Assembly (NCBI RefSeq): GCF_014647975.1
Contig: NZ_BMQF01000018.1
Coordinates: 62,001-126,000 of the forward strand
DNA length: 64,000 nucleotides
Reading direction: 5' to 3'
From: Streptomyces fumigatiscleroticus
GTDB lineage: Bacteria; Actinomycetota; Actinomycetes; Streptomycetales; Streptomycetaceae
Shown: piece after piece, positions 41,605-50,407 of the stretch
Layout of the letters: each line of letters begins with the position of its first letter
Position numbering within the stretch: position 1 is the first letter of the stretch
Notes under the pieces: generated by a model
Seen by the model: only the letters and a program-made list of their open reading frames with translations
Database searches by the model: none
What the model was told of the DNA's origin: nothing
Translations under genes and position numbers: made by a program

Positions 41605-41645
41605 ACTGGTGCGCACCAGTAGCGTGCATCTGGTGCGCACCAGAT
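41605..41645. promoter_or_regulatory. Twin perfect palindromes between the leftward operon and the XRE gene
   Basis: ACTGGTGCGCACCAGT (41605-41620) and ATCTGGTGCGCACCAGAT (41628-41645) share the core CTGGTGCGCACCAG, centre to centre 24 bp. They lie about 90 bp upstream of the SCO3933-type gene and 126 bp before the divergent regulator. They are likely operators for an element-encoded repressor. Confidence 0.75.
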
Positions 41646-41770
41646 GTCAAGCGGTGTCGCCGGTCTGGCGTTGCAACTCGCCTTCCTGCGACGGTTCAAG
41701 AGAAGCGGATCTGTCAACGACCCGGTAGCCAACAGGGGTTAACCCCTGTCGACCTGCGCTGATGTGAGGC

Positions 41771-42946
41771 ATGCTGCTGTTAGCCCCAGGACCCGAGGCA
41801 GAACGGCACGACGTGACGAACGGACTGAAGGCGGCAAGAAGCGCACGGGAGTGGTCGCAGGAGCGGCTGGTTCGGGAGATCGAGCGCTATGCGCGACAGC
41901 ACATGCTCGCCGTTGCCTCAACGGCCAGTCTGCGCGTGTACGTCTCGGAGTGGGAGAACGGCCGGCGTCCCATCTCGGCCCGCTACGCCAAGATACTGCG
42001 CGCCCTTCTGGGAATCACCGATGACGAACTTACGGGCCGAGGTGAGGGGTCGCCCGCACCGGCCACGGCAGACGGATACGACGACCTCCTAGGCCGCATT
42101 GACGCGGCTCGCAACGTCAGTCTGACCATGGTGAAAACGTTCATGGATCAGACAGAGCTGCTCCGGACCATGGACCGGCAGATGGGCGCCGCAAGCTTGG
42201 TCGATCAAATGACCGCTCACCTGACGACCCTGGAGGACGCTCTTACCTTCGCCGTACTCCCTGAAACACGGCGCCCAGTAGCCCGCGCATTAGCTGGAGC
42301 GGCAACGCTCGCGGCATGGCAGGCGCTCGATGTTGGTGCGGTCGAGCGAGCTTGGCGGCATTACGAGTTAGGGAAGCGGGCCGCGCAGGAAGCGGACGAG
42401 CCGATGTACCTCGCGCACGCTACCGCGGAGCAGGCGTACGTGCTCTGTGACGCAGGCCGCGCACCCATGGCGGTGCAGTTAATCCGCGACGCCCAGAGAC
42501 TTGGCGGCAAGGTCATGTCCCCGCGCCTCACGGCCTGGCTGTACGCGGCCGAAGCTGAAATCTGCGCTAGAGCGGGTTTGCCCGACGACTGCCGGCGGGC
42601 GCTGGAGAAGGCAGCACGATGCCTGCCTTCAGGGGAGGAAGCCCGAGACCCGGACATGCTGAGCATCTTCCTGAATGAAGGACACCTTGCTAGGTGTCGC
42701 GGCAATGCCCTCGCGCTGATAGGCGATGACGAGGCCATGGGCAGCCTGTACACGGCCCTCGATGCCGCCGACCCCACGTTTGTACGAGCCTCCGCAGGAC
42801 TGCGCTGCGATCTCGCGCAGGCCCACATGGCCCGCGGCGAGTACGACCAGGCGCACGAGCATCTACGACAAGCACGCTTGCTAGCGAGCCGTACGGGCTC
42901 AGTCCGTCAGCGCCGTCGAGTCGAACAGCTTACGCAGCGCTTGTAG
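41771..42946 (+). CDS. XRE-type regulator with TPR-like C-terminal domain
   Basis: This protein has up to 391 aa. The N-terminal helix-turn-helix (about residues 17-88, LKAARSAREWSQERLVREIER ... VYVSEWENGRRPIS) is followed by a long helical TPR-like region (about 190-385, with ALAGAATLAAWQALDVGAVE and repeated Ala-rich helices). Regulators of this design are common in Streptomyces and on AICEs. The start is uncertain: ATG 41771 lacks a good ribosome-binding site, and GTG 41813 (VTNGLKAARS) is an alternative. It overlaps the 3' end of the convergent GntR-Nudix gene by 17 bp. Confidence 0.8.
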   Translation: MLLLAPGPEAERHDVTNGLKAARSAREWSQERLVREIERYARQHMLAVASTASLRVYVSEWENGRRPISARYAKILRALLGITDDELTGRGEGSPAPATADGYDDLLGRIDAARNVSLTMVKTFMDQTELLRTMDRQMGAASLVDQMTAHLTTLEDALTFAVLPETRRPVARALAGAATLAAWQALDVGAVERAWRHYELGKRAAQEADEPMYLAHATAEQAYVLCDAGRAPMAVQLIRDAQRLGGKVMSPRLTAWLYAAEAEICARAGLPDDCRRALEKAARCLPSGEEARDPDMLSIFLNEGHLARCRGNALALIGDDEAMGSLYTALDAADPTFVRASAGLRCDLAQAHMARGEYDQAHEHLRQARLLASRTGSVRQRRRVEQLTQRL

Positions 42947-43724
42947 GCGAGACGCCGACACCACGCGATGCGAGGACATGCAGCAGGGCGACGAGCGTGC
43001 CGGAGCCCATCAGCTCACCGTGCGCCATGAGCCCTGGGATGTCTGAGAGAGGCACCCAAGCGATGTGCCCAGCCTCTTCTAGGTCTGTCGGCTCGCCGAC
43101 GAGTTCGGCACCTTGGCCCACGAAGATTTCGTGTGGCGAGTCGACCATGCCGACCATGGGCTGATAGGTGACCACATGCTCAAGAGCATCCGGCCGCCAA
43201 CCGGTCTCTTCCTCGACCTCGCGCAGCGCGGTCTGCATGGGGTCTTCGCCCTCCTCTACGATCCCGCCGGGGAGCTCCCAGCCGAACGAGTCGGGGACGA
43301 AGCGGTACCGCCACATCATCAGCACGCGATCCTGGTCATCAATGATGGCGGCGATGGCCACGTGATGCAGCCGTACGACGTGATGTTCGAAGCGGTCAAC
43401 CCCAGGCGGCTCGACGTCGACGAGGCTCAGCGTCACCCAGCGGTTGTCATACAGCTTCCGCTCGCCGTGAATCTGCCAGGGCTCGACATCCGTCGGCGCC
43501 TTGGTCGTCACCGACCGATCCGGCACCCGATACGAACTACGGCCGTGCACCTCGACGACGCCCTCGGTGACGAGCTTGGCCAGCACCTGACGCAGTGCCG
43601 TACGGCCGATACTCAGATCTTCCGACAGGGTCCGCTCAGAGGGGAGCTTGGAGCCCGGCAGGTACTTACCTGTAGTGATCCACTCTCGGATCGTTCGGTA
43701 GACCCGCTCTGACTTCGGTCCCAT
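42930..43724 (-). CDS. GntR-type repressor fused to a Nudix hydrolase (KorSA-Pif-like)
   Basis: This 264-aa two-domain protein has an N-terminal GntR winged helix (about 1-68: VYRTIREWITTGKYLPGSKL, PSERTLSEDLSIGRTALRQVL). A C-terminal Nudix domain (about 90-260) has a perfect Nudix box, G154-x5-E160-x7-REVEEETGW. In pSAM2, KorSA (a GntR repressor of transfer) and Pif (a Nudix protein blocking redundant transfer) are separate; here both are in one chain. ATG 43724 (MGPKSERVYR) is preceded by palindromes at 43751-43797, probably its own operators. The Nudix substrate is unknown. Confidence 0.88.
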   Translation of the reverse strand: MGPKSERVYRTIREWITTGKYLPGSKLPSERTLSEDLSIGRTALRQVLAKLVTEGVVEVHGRSSYRVPDRSVTTKAPTDVEPWQIHGERKLYDNRWVTLSLVDVEPPGVDRFEHHVVRLHHVAIAAIIDDQDRVLMMWRYRFVPDSFGWELPGGIVEEGEDPMQTALREVEEETGWRPDALEHVVTYQPMVGMVDSPHEIFVGQGAELVGEPTDLEEAGHIAWVPLSDIPGLMAHGELMGSGTLVALLHVLASRGVGVSPTSAA

Positions 43725-43750
43725 CCGGTGAGCACTCTCCTGTCGTCGTT

Positions 43751-43797
43751 GGGTGTAGCTACACCCAAGCGTAGCCGTGTAGCTACTCACGTGAGTA
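43751..43797. promoter_or_regulatory. Palindromic operators upstream of the GntR-Nudix gene
   Basis: GGGTGTAGCTACACCC (43751-43766) is a perfect palindrome. GTGTAGCTAC (43777-43786) repeats its core, and TACTCACGTGAGTA (43784-43797) is a second perfect palindrome. GTAG...CTAC half-sites are typical of GntR/KorSA-like autoregulation. Confidence 0.7.
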
Positions 43798-43944
43798 GGC
43801 ATCGACTGGCCAAGACGATCAGCGCTGAGTGCGGTGGAACTTTCCCTACTTCATCAAGGCTCGCTCCGCTCGCGGCTGGCCGTCCTCAGCTGCGAGCGCC
43901 GACCGCCCTCTACCTGGGGCTCTTGGCCCGGTGACGCAGGGCAC

Positions 43945-44305
43945 GCCCGCGGGGAACCGCCGCCGCGATCCGGCCTTGGAAGGGAGAAACGCTTCAGCCG
44001 CCGTAGGACCGTAAAGCGCACGAGCATGAAACACCCCCATCAAGACCAACAGACCCGGGCCGCCCAACGAAGTCGGGATCGATCAGAGACCGAGGGGCCG
44101 CGCACGCGCGGCGGCGCCGGCCGGCCACCGCCCCGCTGCCTCCATGCCTCCGTCACCGGCTGCGCGGCGCCGACCGTCCGTCGCCACCACTCAGCGGCCA
44201 AGAACCCAGCACCGTGCCATGGGGTACAGGGGATTGCCGCACAGCAGGTCACAGACGCTTTGTGTTATCGAGAAGGCCGGATCACGGCGGCGGTTCCCCG
44301 CGGGC
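43945..44305. repeat. 33-bp inverted repeat pair
   Basis: The arms 43945-43977 (GCCCGCGGGGAACCGCCGCC...) and 44273-44305 are complementary at 32 of 33 positions and are separated by 295 bp. Weaker similarity seems to continue outside both arms. Confidence 0.75.
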
Positions 44306-44352
44306 TACCTCGCTACCGGGGCCGGGGCCCCGTGGCTGGGGCGGTCGGCTCC

Positions 44353-44488
44353 GCGACTTTGGCGCGAGCCTCGAAGATCATGGCCCCACATCGGGCACTA
44401 ACGGGCAGGTCCACAAGCCTGCCCGATCCGCGGGCCAGCGTAAGGGGCCATGATCACTCGCGCCAAAGCAGCTCCCGGCCAAAGTCGC
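44353..44488. repeat. Nested inverted repeats, potential cruciform
   Basis: Outer arms GCGACTTT (44353-44360)/AAAGTCGC (44481-44488) and TTTGGCGCGAG (44358-44368)/CTCGCGCCAAA (44457-44467), middle arms ATCATGGCCCC (44377-44387)/GGGGCCATGAT (44444-44454), and an inner hairpin CGGGCAGG/CCTGCCCG (44402-44409/44418-44425) are all co-centred. Confidence 0.75.
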
Positions 44489-45074
44489 TACGCCGACCGA
44501 GTGGGCGCCTAGACCTTCCGTCTAGTCAAGCAGGGGGTGATCGGCCGGGCCAGTTCCACAGCGTCTTGGAGTTTCGTCTTGTCCCTGCCATGAGCATCTC
44601 GCGCCCCCGCCCATCTCCTCGGCTCACTCGAGACACCTCCGCCCTCGCGCACCCGCTGGTTAGGCCCAGAGAGGATGAAGCGAGAGGCTGCGGTCGGCCG
44701 ACGGGCCAGCGAAATGCTTGCGGCCCGACACTCCGTATCTAGGATCGGCTACCTTGCCGGCACAGATCCACCCGCTTCAGATCAGGTGTGCCCCCCGCCC
44801 ACTGGCGTCCCAGGCGAAGCATCAGCCATGGCACTCGTTCCGTCCGGCGGATGGCAAGCAGGGCAGATGCGACGTCCGCTGACAGCGATCACTCCGGTGA
44901 TCCACCAAGCGCTCGCATCGACGACGTTCCACTTCAGCCGAGCGGCGAGTCCTGCAGATCACTTACAGGAGTAGATCAAGACCAGCTAGCCTATATCATG
45001 AGGATGCTGTGCGACTCGGAAGACCATGACGGCGCCTGGAGTCTCCATCAGCTAGTACTACACCATGGAGAACA

Positions 45075-47072
45075 ATGACTCTCGATGTCGCGGCGGGCAC
45101 ACAGCTACGGATCCCGGACCCGGACTATTTCACAGACCTCTCGGCTCTTCCTGCAACACGGGCTTCGCTGATCGAGAAGTGGTTCCCAGCTCGGGAGCTC
45201 TCCCAGCTGATCGCTAAGGATCGGCGCGTGCGGGACCCAGCTTACGCTGCTCATCGCTGGTGGGCTCGTCGACCGCCAGCTCTCCTTCGAGCCCTTCTCC
45301 TGGCCACTGCTCTTCCCGCGGACATCAGTGCGCAGGAGTTCTGGGACAGGTACGCGTCTGAAGAACATCACCTTGCCGGTTTGACCGTCTACGACCCTTT
45401 TATGGGTGGCGGCTCGACCCTCGTCGAAGCGCAACGCCTGGGCGCATCCGTCATGGGTTCCGACGTGGACCCTATGTCCGTACGAATCGTACGGTCAGAA
45501 CTTACGCCGATTGACGGTAAGAAACTCCGGTCGTACGGCCATCGTCTCCTACATCATCTCCGCACAAACTTGTCTTGGCTTTACCCGACAGAACCTCAAG
45601 ACGAGCCCCTGCATTATTTTTCGATTGCCGAAGTTCAGTGCCCAGCGTGCGAAGAGGTCGGTCCGCTCTACCGGAATCTAATCTTGGTTCGAGACCCCAA
45701 AAAGGTAGGAGCCGTCGTTCGCGATCACGCCCTCACAGTGTTCTGTCCACACTGCTGGAGGTTGCATGACCTCGACTCGACAGAACGAAAGGAGATCACT
45801 TGTTGCGGTAAGCGATCCCAGATTATGCACGGAACATTCAGGTCCTTTGCGTACCACTGCTCATCTTGTGGTAAGAAGTCCACCCATCGTGAACTGAAAA
45901 CCGGTGTTGCGAAGCGACGCATCGTCGCCGTAGAAGAGACCCAGTCCAATGGCCGCCGCCGCCTTCGGATGCCGAGCACCGAAGATCTAGCCAGCCAGTT
46001 CAGGGCCAGCCAGGAATGGCAAGAGACCCGCGATTCTCTTCCACGTCCCGAAGGAGAGATTAGGGCGACACGCTCAGATGAGCGTCCTCGTAGTTACGGC
46101 ATCACCCGGTATGAGGAACTGTTCACTCCGCGACAGCTTCTGGTGCTCGGGCACGCCTTTCAGTGGATCCGGGACAACGTCGAGGAGGGGGAAACCAGAA
46201 AGGCACTTGAACTCGCGATTTCCAATTGCCTTTCAACTAATAACAAGTTGTGCGGCTACGCCACCGACTATGGGCGACTGTCCGCGCTATTCTCCGTGCG
46301 CGGATACTCCCTCCCCGCACTGACGGTGGAACTAAATCCCTTGCATGGAACCGGCGGGCGTGGAACCATTGCAGCCTGCATCGAACGCGTGGCCAAGTCA
46401 GACACGAAGCGCATTCGTCGACACATCTGGGACACGCATACAAACCGGCCAGTGCCTAACCAATTCTCCTTCCAGCAGAGCACACAAACAAGCTGGGTTG
46501 ACCTAAGAAATGCCGCCTCTGCGTCCCCGATTGAATCCATAAGCAAGATCGACGTCGCCGTATTCGATCCACCCTACTTCGACTTCATCGCCTATGATGA
46601 GCTCTCCGAATTTCATCGTTCCTGGTTCGGAGAGCTGGAGCTTGCGGGCGAGCCACTGCTGCCAAAGGTGGAAGATCCTGTCCGATCCTTCGCTGCACAG
46701 TTCGCGCAATCCTTGGAGGAGATGGTGAAGCGCGCGCGAGGTGATGCACCTTTCGCCTTCACCTATCATTCCGCTAATCCGGATGCTTGGAAAGCCGTCG
46801 GACTTGCCTTGGACAACGCCTCACTGGCCGTTACGGCGCTTTGGCCCGTTCGCAGCGATGGACACATGGGACACCATAGCAATCCCGGCAACTGCGAGTG
46901 GGACGTTGTCGTCGTCTGCCGGCCAGGGGCAAGAACTAGGGAGCAGGAATTTCGACATGACGTCACCTCTTGGGTTGCCATGTTGGAACCCCTGAAAGTC
47001 AACGAAGCCGACATCAAAAACTTCGAATATGCGATAAAGATGGCTCAACAGCGATTCGCTGAAGCCACGTGA
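45075..47072 (+). CDS. DUF1156-type adenine-specific DNA methyltransferase
   Basis: This 665-aa protein is predicted to methylate adenine N6 in DNA. The N-terminus matches DUF1156 (WFPARELSQLI, HRWWARRPPALLRALLLATA at 60-79). SAM-binding motif I is DPFMGGGSTL (107-116) with GSDVDP (128-133). The catalytic motif DPPY lies at 498-501 (VFDPPYFDF). Between them is a long insert with four Cys pairs (C189/C192, C224/C227, C243/C244, C262/C265), probably zinc ribbons that read the target, giving an alpha-like motif order (I, recognition, IV). GC content is visibly lower than in the backbone. It is the first gene of a four-gene operon, with 30 bp to the next. Confidence 0.85.
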   Translation: MTLDVAAGTQLRIPDPDYFTDLSALPATRASLIEKWFPARELSQLIAKDRRVRDPAYAAHRWWARRPPALLRALLLATALPADISAQEFWDRYASEEHHLAGLTVYDPFMGGGSTLVEAQRLGASVMGSDVDPMSVRIVRSELTPIDGKKLRSYGHRLLHHLRTNLSWLYPTEPQDEPLHYFSIAEVQCPACEEVGPLYRNLILVRDPKKVGAVVRDHALTVFCPHCWRLHDLDSTERKEITCCGKRSQIMHGTFRSFAYHCSSCGKKSTHRELKTGVAKRRIVAVEETQSNGRRRLRMPSTEDLASQFRASQEWQETRDSLPRPEGEIRATRSDERPRSYGITRYEELFTPRQLLVLGHAFQWIRDNVEEGETRKALELAISNCLSTNNKLCGYATDYGRLSALFSVRGYSLPALTVELNPLHGTGGRGTIAACIERVAKSDTKRIRRHIWDTHTNRPVPNQFSFQQSTQTSWVDLRNAASASPIESISKIDVAVFDPPYFDFIAYDELSEFHRSWFGELELAGEPLLPKVEDPVRSFAAQFAQSLEEMVKRARGDAPFAFTYHSANPDAWKAVGLALDNASLAVTALWPVRSDGHMGHHSNPGNCEWDVVVVCRPGARTREQEFRHDVTSWVAMLEPLKVNEADIKNFEYAIKMAQQRFAEAT

Positions 47073-47102
47073 ACTTAGCAAGCTGCCACCATGGGGGGGG
47101 AC

Positions 47103-48443
47103 ATGCTTAATTCTGCGGAACGAGCTCACCGTATTGAGCAAGAGAAGCTCACTACCGATGACAAGGCTCGACTCTGGGTCCAAGATCAGTGGCGCAACTA
47201 TGACGTCTACCGCGTCCCCGTAGATACGCTCCTACTGAACGTAGACAACCGGCGTTTCCGGGCTGAGCGAATGTGGGCTGAAGCGCATTTGGGCCGACCA
47301 CTGGACCCAGAAAACAACCCTGCCGATGAGTTGTCCATCGAGTCGCTCTTGCTAGACACCTCTCACCGCGTCGAAGGCGATCGGATCGTTGGCAAGCCGA
47401 CCGGCAGTTCAGAGGCTCTGAAGAAAGACTGGATACGGCGGAAGCAGGGGTCCCCGCTGTGGATCAGACCAGACGGGACGGTCCGCAACGGCAACCGCCG
47501 CCTTTCTATGATCAAAAGGCTGCAGCGGGAGGAGGGCGCTGACGGATGGGGATGGGTTGACGTCATCATCCTGCCCATCAGCAAAATTAACGAGGCGACA
47601 CTGCTCGAGATGGAGCAGAAGGAGCAGCTCACCGAAGACTTCAAAGTTCGTTACAACGACATCGACTACTTGCTTGCTCTGCGTGAGGCTGCGGATAACC
47701 GCGGCATCGAATGGTACGACCCTGAGTCCATCGAGTCGGTTGCTGGCGTTCTCCAGAATATGGCGGAGAAGTCGAAGAACGAGGTCCAACGTGATCTGTA
47801 CGCCGTCAAATACATGGACATCTTTCTCGATGAATCAGGGCACGCGGGACAGTATCACAAGGTATTGAAAACCCTGGAGCGATTCCGCGACATCGGTCGT
47901 ATGATGCAGCAGATCGAGGGTCAATATCCGCTGGAAGAAGCTGAGATCCTCCAAACGCTCTTCGCGGCTGTCCGCGCAGGTAAGGGCCATCTAGTCATTC
48001 GCGACATGCGAACGATGTTCAAGAAGGACAAGCCTCGGTTCGACAGGCTGAGTGCCGCGATACTTGAGGCAGAGTCTGGCTGGGAGCCAGACGGGCCATC
48101 GCTTTCAGATCCTGAACCCTCAGCACTTCTTGAGAACGACACTGGCGATGAAGAGCTCGACGCAGATTCTGAGGAAGAGGGGCCCGGGCCCGAGGTAGAG
48201 AACTATCCGAAGGACGATGTAAGTAGCGCTATCGATCTGGCCATTGACAGTTTCAAATCATCGCGACAAGACAATGTCGTGAAAGTGCTGCAAGAAGTCT
48301 GCAACCGTCTCGAAGCTCTAGGCGACAGGGAGCGTCTCAGCGCCGCACTGGCTAGCGACGATGGCGCTCTGGTCAGGCAAAGTCTGACCAAGGTACTCCA
48401 GTGGGCCGACGACAACAGGCAACTGACGGACCGGTTGGATTGA
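47103..48443 (+). CDS. ParB-like nuclease-fold protein in the defence-like operon
   Basis: This protein has 446 aa from ATG 47103, chosen because a GGGGGGG run lies just upstream (an ATG at 47091 has no ribosome-binding site). The N-terminal half resembles ParB/Srx domains: YRVPVDTLLLNVDNRRF near residue 40, then DGTVRNGNRRLSMIKRL near 124-140, the GNRR box. The middle is helical. A Glu/Asp-rich acidic stretch (about 325-370) separates a C-terminal helical domain (SSAIDLAIDSFKSSRQDN). In other systems ParB-like folds act as CTP/ATP switches or nucleases. Its role here is unknown. Confidence 0.7.
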   Translation: MLNSAERAHRIEQEKLTTDDKARLWVQDQWRNYDVYRVPVDTLLLNVDNRRFRAERMWAEAHLGRPLDPENNPADELSIESLLLDTSHRVEGDRIVGKPTGSSEALKKDWIRRKQGSPLWIRPDGTVRNGNRRLSMIKRLQREEGADGWGWVDVIILPISKINEATLLEMEQKEQLTEDFKVRYNDIDYLLALREAADNRGIEWYDPESIESVAGVLQNMAEKSKNEVQRDLYAVKYMDIFLDESGHAGQYHKVLKTLERFRDIGRMMQQIEGQYPLEEAEILQTLFAAVRAGKGHLVIRDMRTMFKKDKPRFDRLSAAILEAESGWEPDGPSLSDPEPSALLENDTGDEELDADSEEEGPGPEVENYPKDDVSSAIDLAIDSFKSSRQDNVVKVLQEVCNRLEALGDRERLSAALASDDGALVRQSLTKVLQWADDNRQLTDRLD

Positions 48444-48445
48444 AC

Positions 48446-50407
48446 GTGGATAGCTCCAAAAAGGTCACCCTCGAATTTGAGGGCGATGCCCTGCTCGTAC
48501 GTGGCGCAGCGCTCCTCACTGATCGTCGAGCCCGCCTGTTCTTTCGGAGCATTCTTGGGGCCGAGCAAGAAGATGATGGTTACCGCTGTCCGCGGAGAAG
48601 GGTGAGCCTTTCTGCGTTGGCTCTCAGAGTCTACGATTGGCTCTTCGCCCACGGTTGGGAGCCGGTGGGCGCGGGAGACGCCAAGACAACGGTGCGCTTG
48701 GAGCTGGAGCGCCGGCGCAGCTTCGTCAGAATCAAAGAGGCAGCTCAAGCGCAGAAAAGCGAAGGGGCAGAGTTTGATTTTTCGCTTGTCGACCTCGCAC
48801 TGCAGCAATTTGGATGGTCCGCGCAACGGGAACTCAGACCCCACCAGCGTGCTGGTGTAGCGCACGCAGTTACAGCGATCAACGTCGGCAACTTCTCCGT
48901 TCCTGGAGCTGGCAAAACCACCACTACCCTTGCCGCGGCTGTGACGCATTTGCAGTCCAAGACAGTCAATCTGATTGTGGTGGTTGGCCCGCTGGCATGT
49001 TTCGATCCCTGGGAAGGCGAGACGCGTGCTGCGGTTGGCTCGCTGATCCGGACCCGGCGGGTGCGAGGCACAGCACGTCAACGACAAGCCACGTATCAGC
49101 AGACTAAAGCGAACGACCTGCTGCTGGTCAGCTACCCAACTGCTGCAGCCGACCAAATGCTGCTGTTGGATTTGTTCGACAGTCACGACGTCATGCTGAT
49201 TGTTGATGAATCGCATCGCGTGAAAAGATTTCGCGGGGGAGTTTGGGCGCCGGCTCTGGTAGAGCTAGCCAAGCAGGCTAAAGTACGTATGGTCCTTTCT
49301 GGGACACCGATGCCCCAGTCTGGGCGGGACCTCTACAGCCAGCTCAATATCCTCTGGCCTGATGGACAGTTGACCGGCACAAGAGAGGCTTTCGCCGCAC
49401 GAGTTGACAGCAGGTTCGATGATGTCGTTCGCGAGGTCATGCCTTTTGTGTCGCGTACTCCTAAGTCGGCCCTAGGACTCCCCCCTTATACCATCCAACA
49501 TCACGCGGTAGAACTGTCGGGCACCCAGGCCGAAATTTACGAGCTGATCGAAAATCGCTTCCGGCAGCGCATTTCCGATGCAGCTACGTGGCAGGACAAG
49601 ATAGACAGTCTTCGTCGTGGTCGCCCTATTCGGCTACTGCAAGCGGCTTCAAACCCCCTCACCTTTTCCTCCAAAGATACACACTTTCATCTGCCCGAAC
49701 TGAAAGACCGGGCCCCGACCCTCATGGAACGCCTGATAAGTTACGGCTTTTCAGGCGAGGTACCAGCGAAGTCCGCCGCGGCTATCGATCTGATTAGGGA
49801 GATGGCTGAGAGAAACGAGAAGGTAGTATGCTGGAGTAATTTTGTAGTCAATCTGGATCACTTCAGAAGCCTCGTCACTGAGATACTGGGCATTCCTTGT
49901 TACCAGATCGATGGTCGGGTTCCAGCAAGTCAGGACGCCTTGCATTCCGGAAGAACGTCCGTGACAGAGACGGCTGGAGATGAGGATACTCGTGAGGCGG
50001 TGATTCATAGATTCCTGCAGGAACGCGGTCCGGCCGTACTGGTTACAAACCCAGCATCGTGTTCAGAGTCCATTTCCCTGCACACGTCGTGTCGCAATGC
50101 CATCTATCTCGATCGCACCTATGACTGCGCCATGTTTTTGCAGTCTATCGACCGAATCCATAGGCTGGGCCTACCGACGGATGCCAAAGTGAACATCCAT
50201 ATCATGGATGCCTACCTGAATGGCCGAGAGACAGTCGACGCACTTGTCGAAGCTTCGCTTACGTCGAAGTCTCGACGGATGCAAAAGCTTCTGGAAGGGG
50301 CGGAGATCCTCCCGATTGAGCTTTCAGAGGATCCAGCCGTCGACGCTGAGGGCAACCTCGAGGACCTGGAGGCCTTGCTCCGCTACTTGTTGGGTCAGGA
50401 AGAATAA
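48446..50407 (+). CDS. SNF2/DEAD-like helicase of the defence-like operon
   Basis: This protein of about 653 aa is a superfamily 2 motor of the SNF2 type. Walker A is FSVPGAGKTTTTL (about 151-163), motif II VDESHR (DESH, about 254-257) and motif III LSGTPMP (about 284-290). C-terminal motifs V and VI follow (LVTNPASCSESISLHTSC; LQSIDRIHRLG). An N-terminal 130-residue region is of unknown fold. The start is uncertain: GTG 48446 (VDSSKKVTLEF) lies 2 bp after the ParB-like stop, and ATG 48401 is also open. Its stop overlaps the next ATG (TAATG), so it is coupled to the nuclease-like gene. Confidence 0.85.
   Translation: MDSSKKVTLEFEGDALLVRGAALLTDRRARLFFRSILGAEQEDDGYRCPRRRVSLSALALRVYDWLFAHGWEPVGAGDAKTTVRLELERRRSFVRIKEAAQAQKSEGAEFDFSLVDLALQQFGWSAQRELRPHQRAGVAHAVTAINVGNFSVPGAGKTTTTLAAAVTHLQSKTVNLIVVVGPLACFDPWEGETRAAVGSLIRTRRVRGTARQRQATYQQTKANDLLLVSYPTAAADQMLLLDLFDSHDVMLIVDESHRVKRFRGGVWAPALVELAKQAKVRMVLSGTPMPQSGRDLYSQLNILWPDGQLTGTREAFAARVDSRFDDVVREVMPFVSRTPKSALGLPPYTIQHHAVELSGTQAEIYELIENRFRQRISDAATWQDKIDSLRRGRPIRLLQAASNPLTFSSKDTHFHLPELKDRAPTLMERLISYGFSGEVPAKSAAAIDLIREMAERNEKVVCWSNFVVNLDHFRSLVTEILGIPCYQIDGRVPASQDALHSGRTSVTETAGDEDTREAVIHRFLQERGPAVLVTNPASCSESISLHTSCRNAIYLDRTYDCAMFLQSIDRIHRLGLPTDAKVNIHIMDAYLNGRETVDALVEASLTSKSRRMQKLLEGAEILPIELSEDPAVDAEGNLEDLEALLRYLLGQEE

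Larger units (their letters stand above)
43725..45074. other. 1.35-kb structured non-coding region of the element
   Basis: No convincing gene was found; the long plus-strand frame (43834-44742) is low-complexity and has no family. The region holds the GntR operators (43751-43797), a 33-bp inverted repeat with one mismatch (43945-43977 and 44273-44305), and a nest of three inverted repeats centred near 44414 (44353-44488). It may be a replication origin, a transfer locus (clt) or the remains of an insertion. The last 100 bp become AT-richer and presumably hold the promoter of the cargo operon. Confidence 0.55.

Noticed and set aside
43834-44742. 302-aa plus-strand frame in the element
   Set aside because: Composition is Arg/Pro/Ser-rich without domains, it runs through the inverted repeats, and it lacks a ribosome-binding site.
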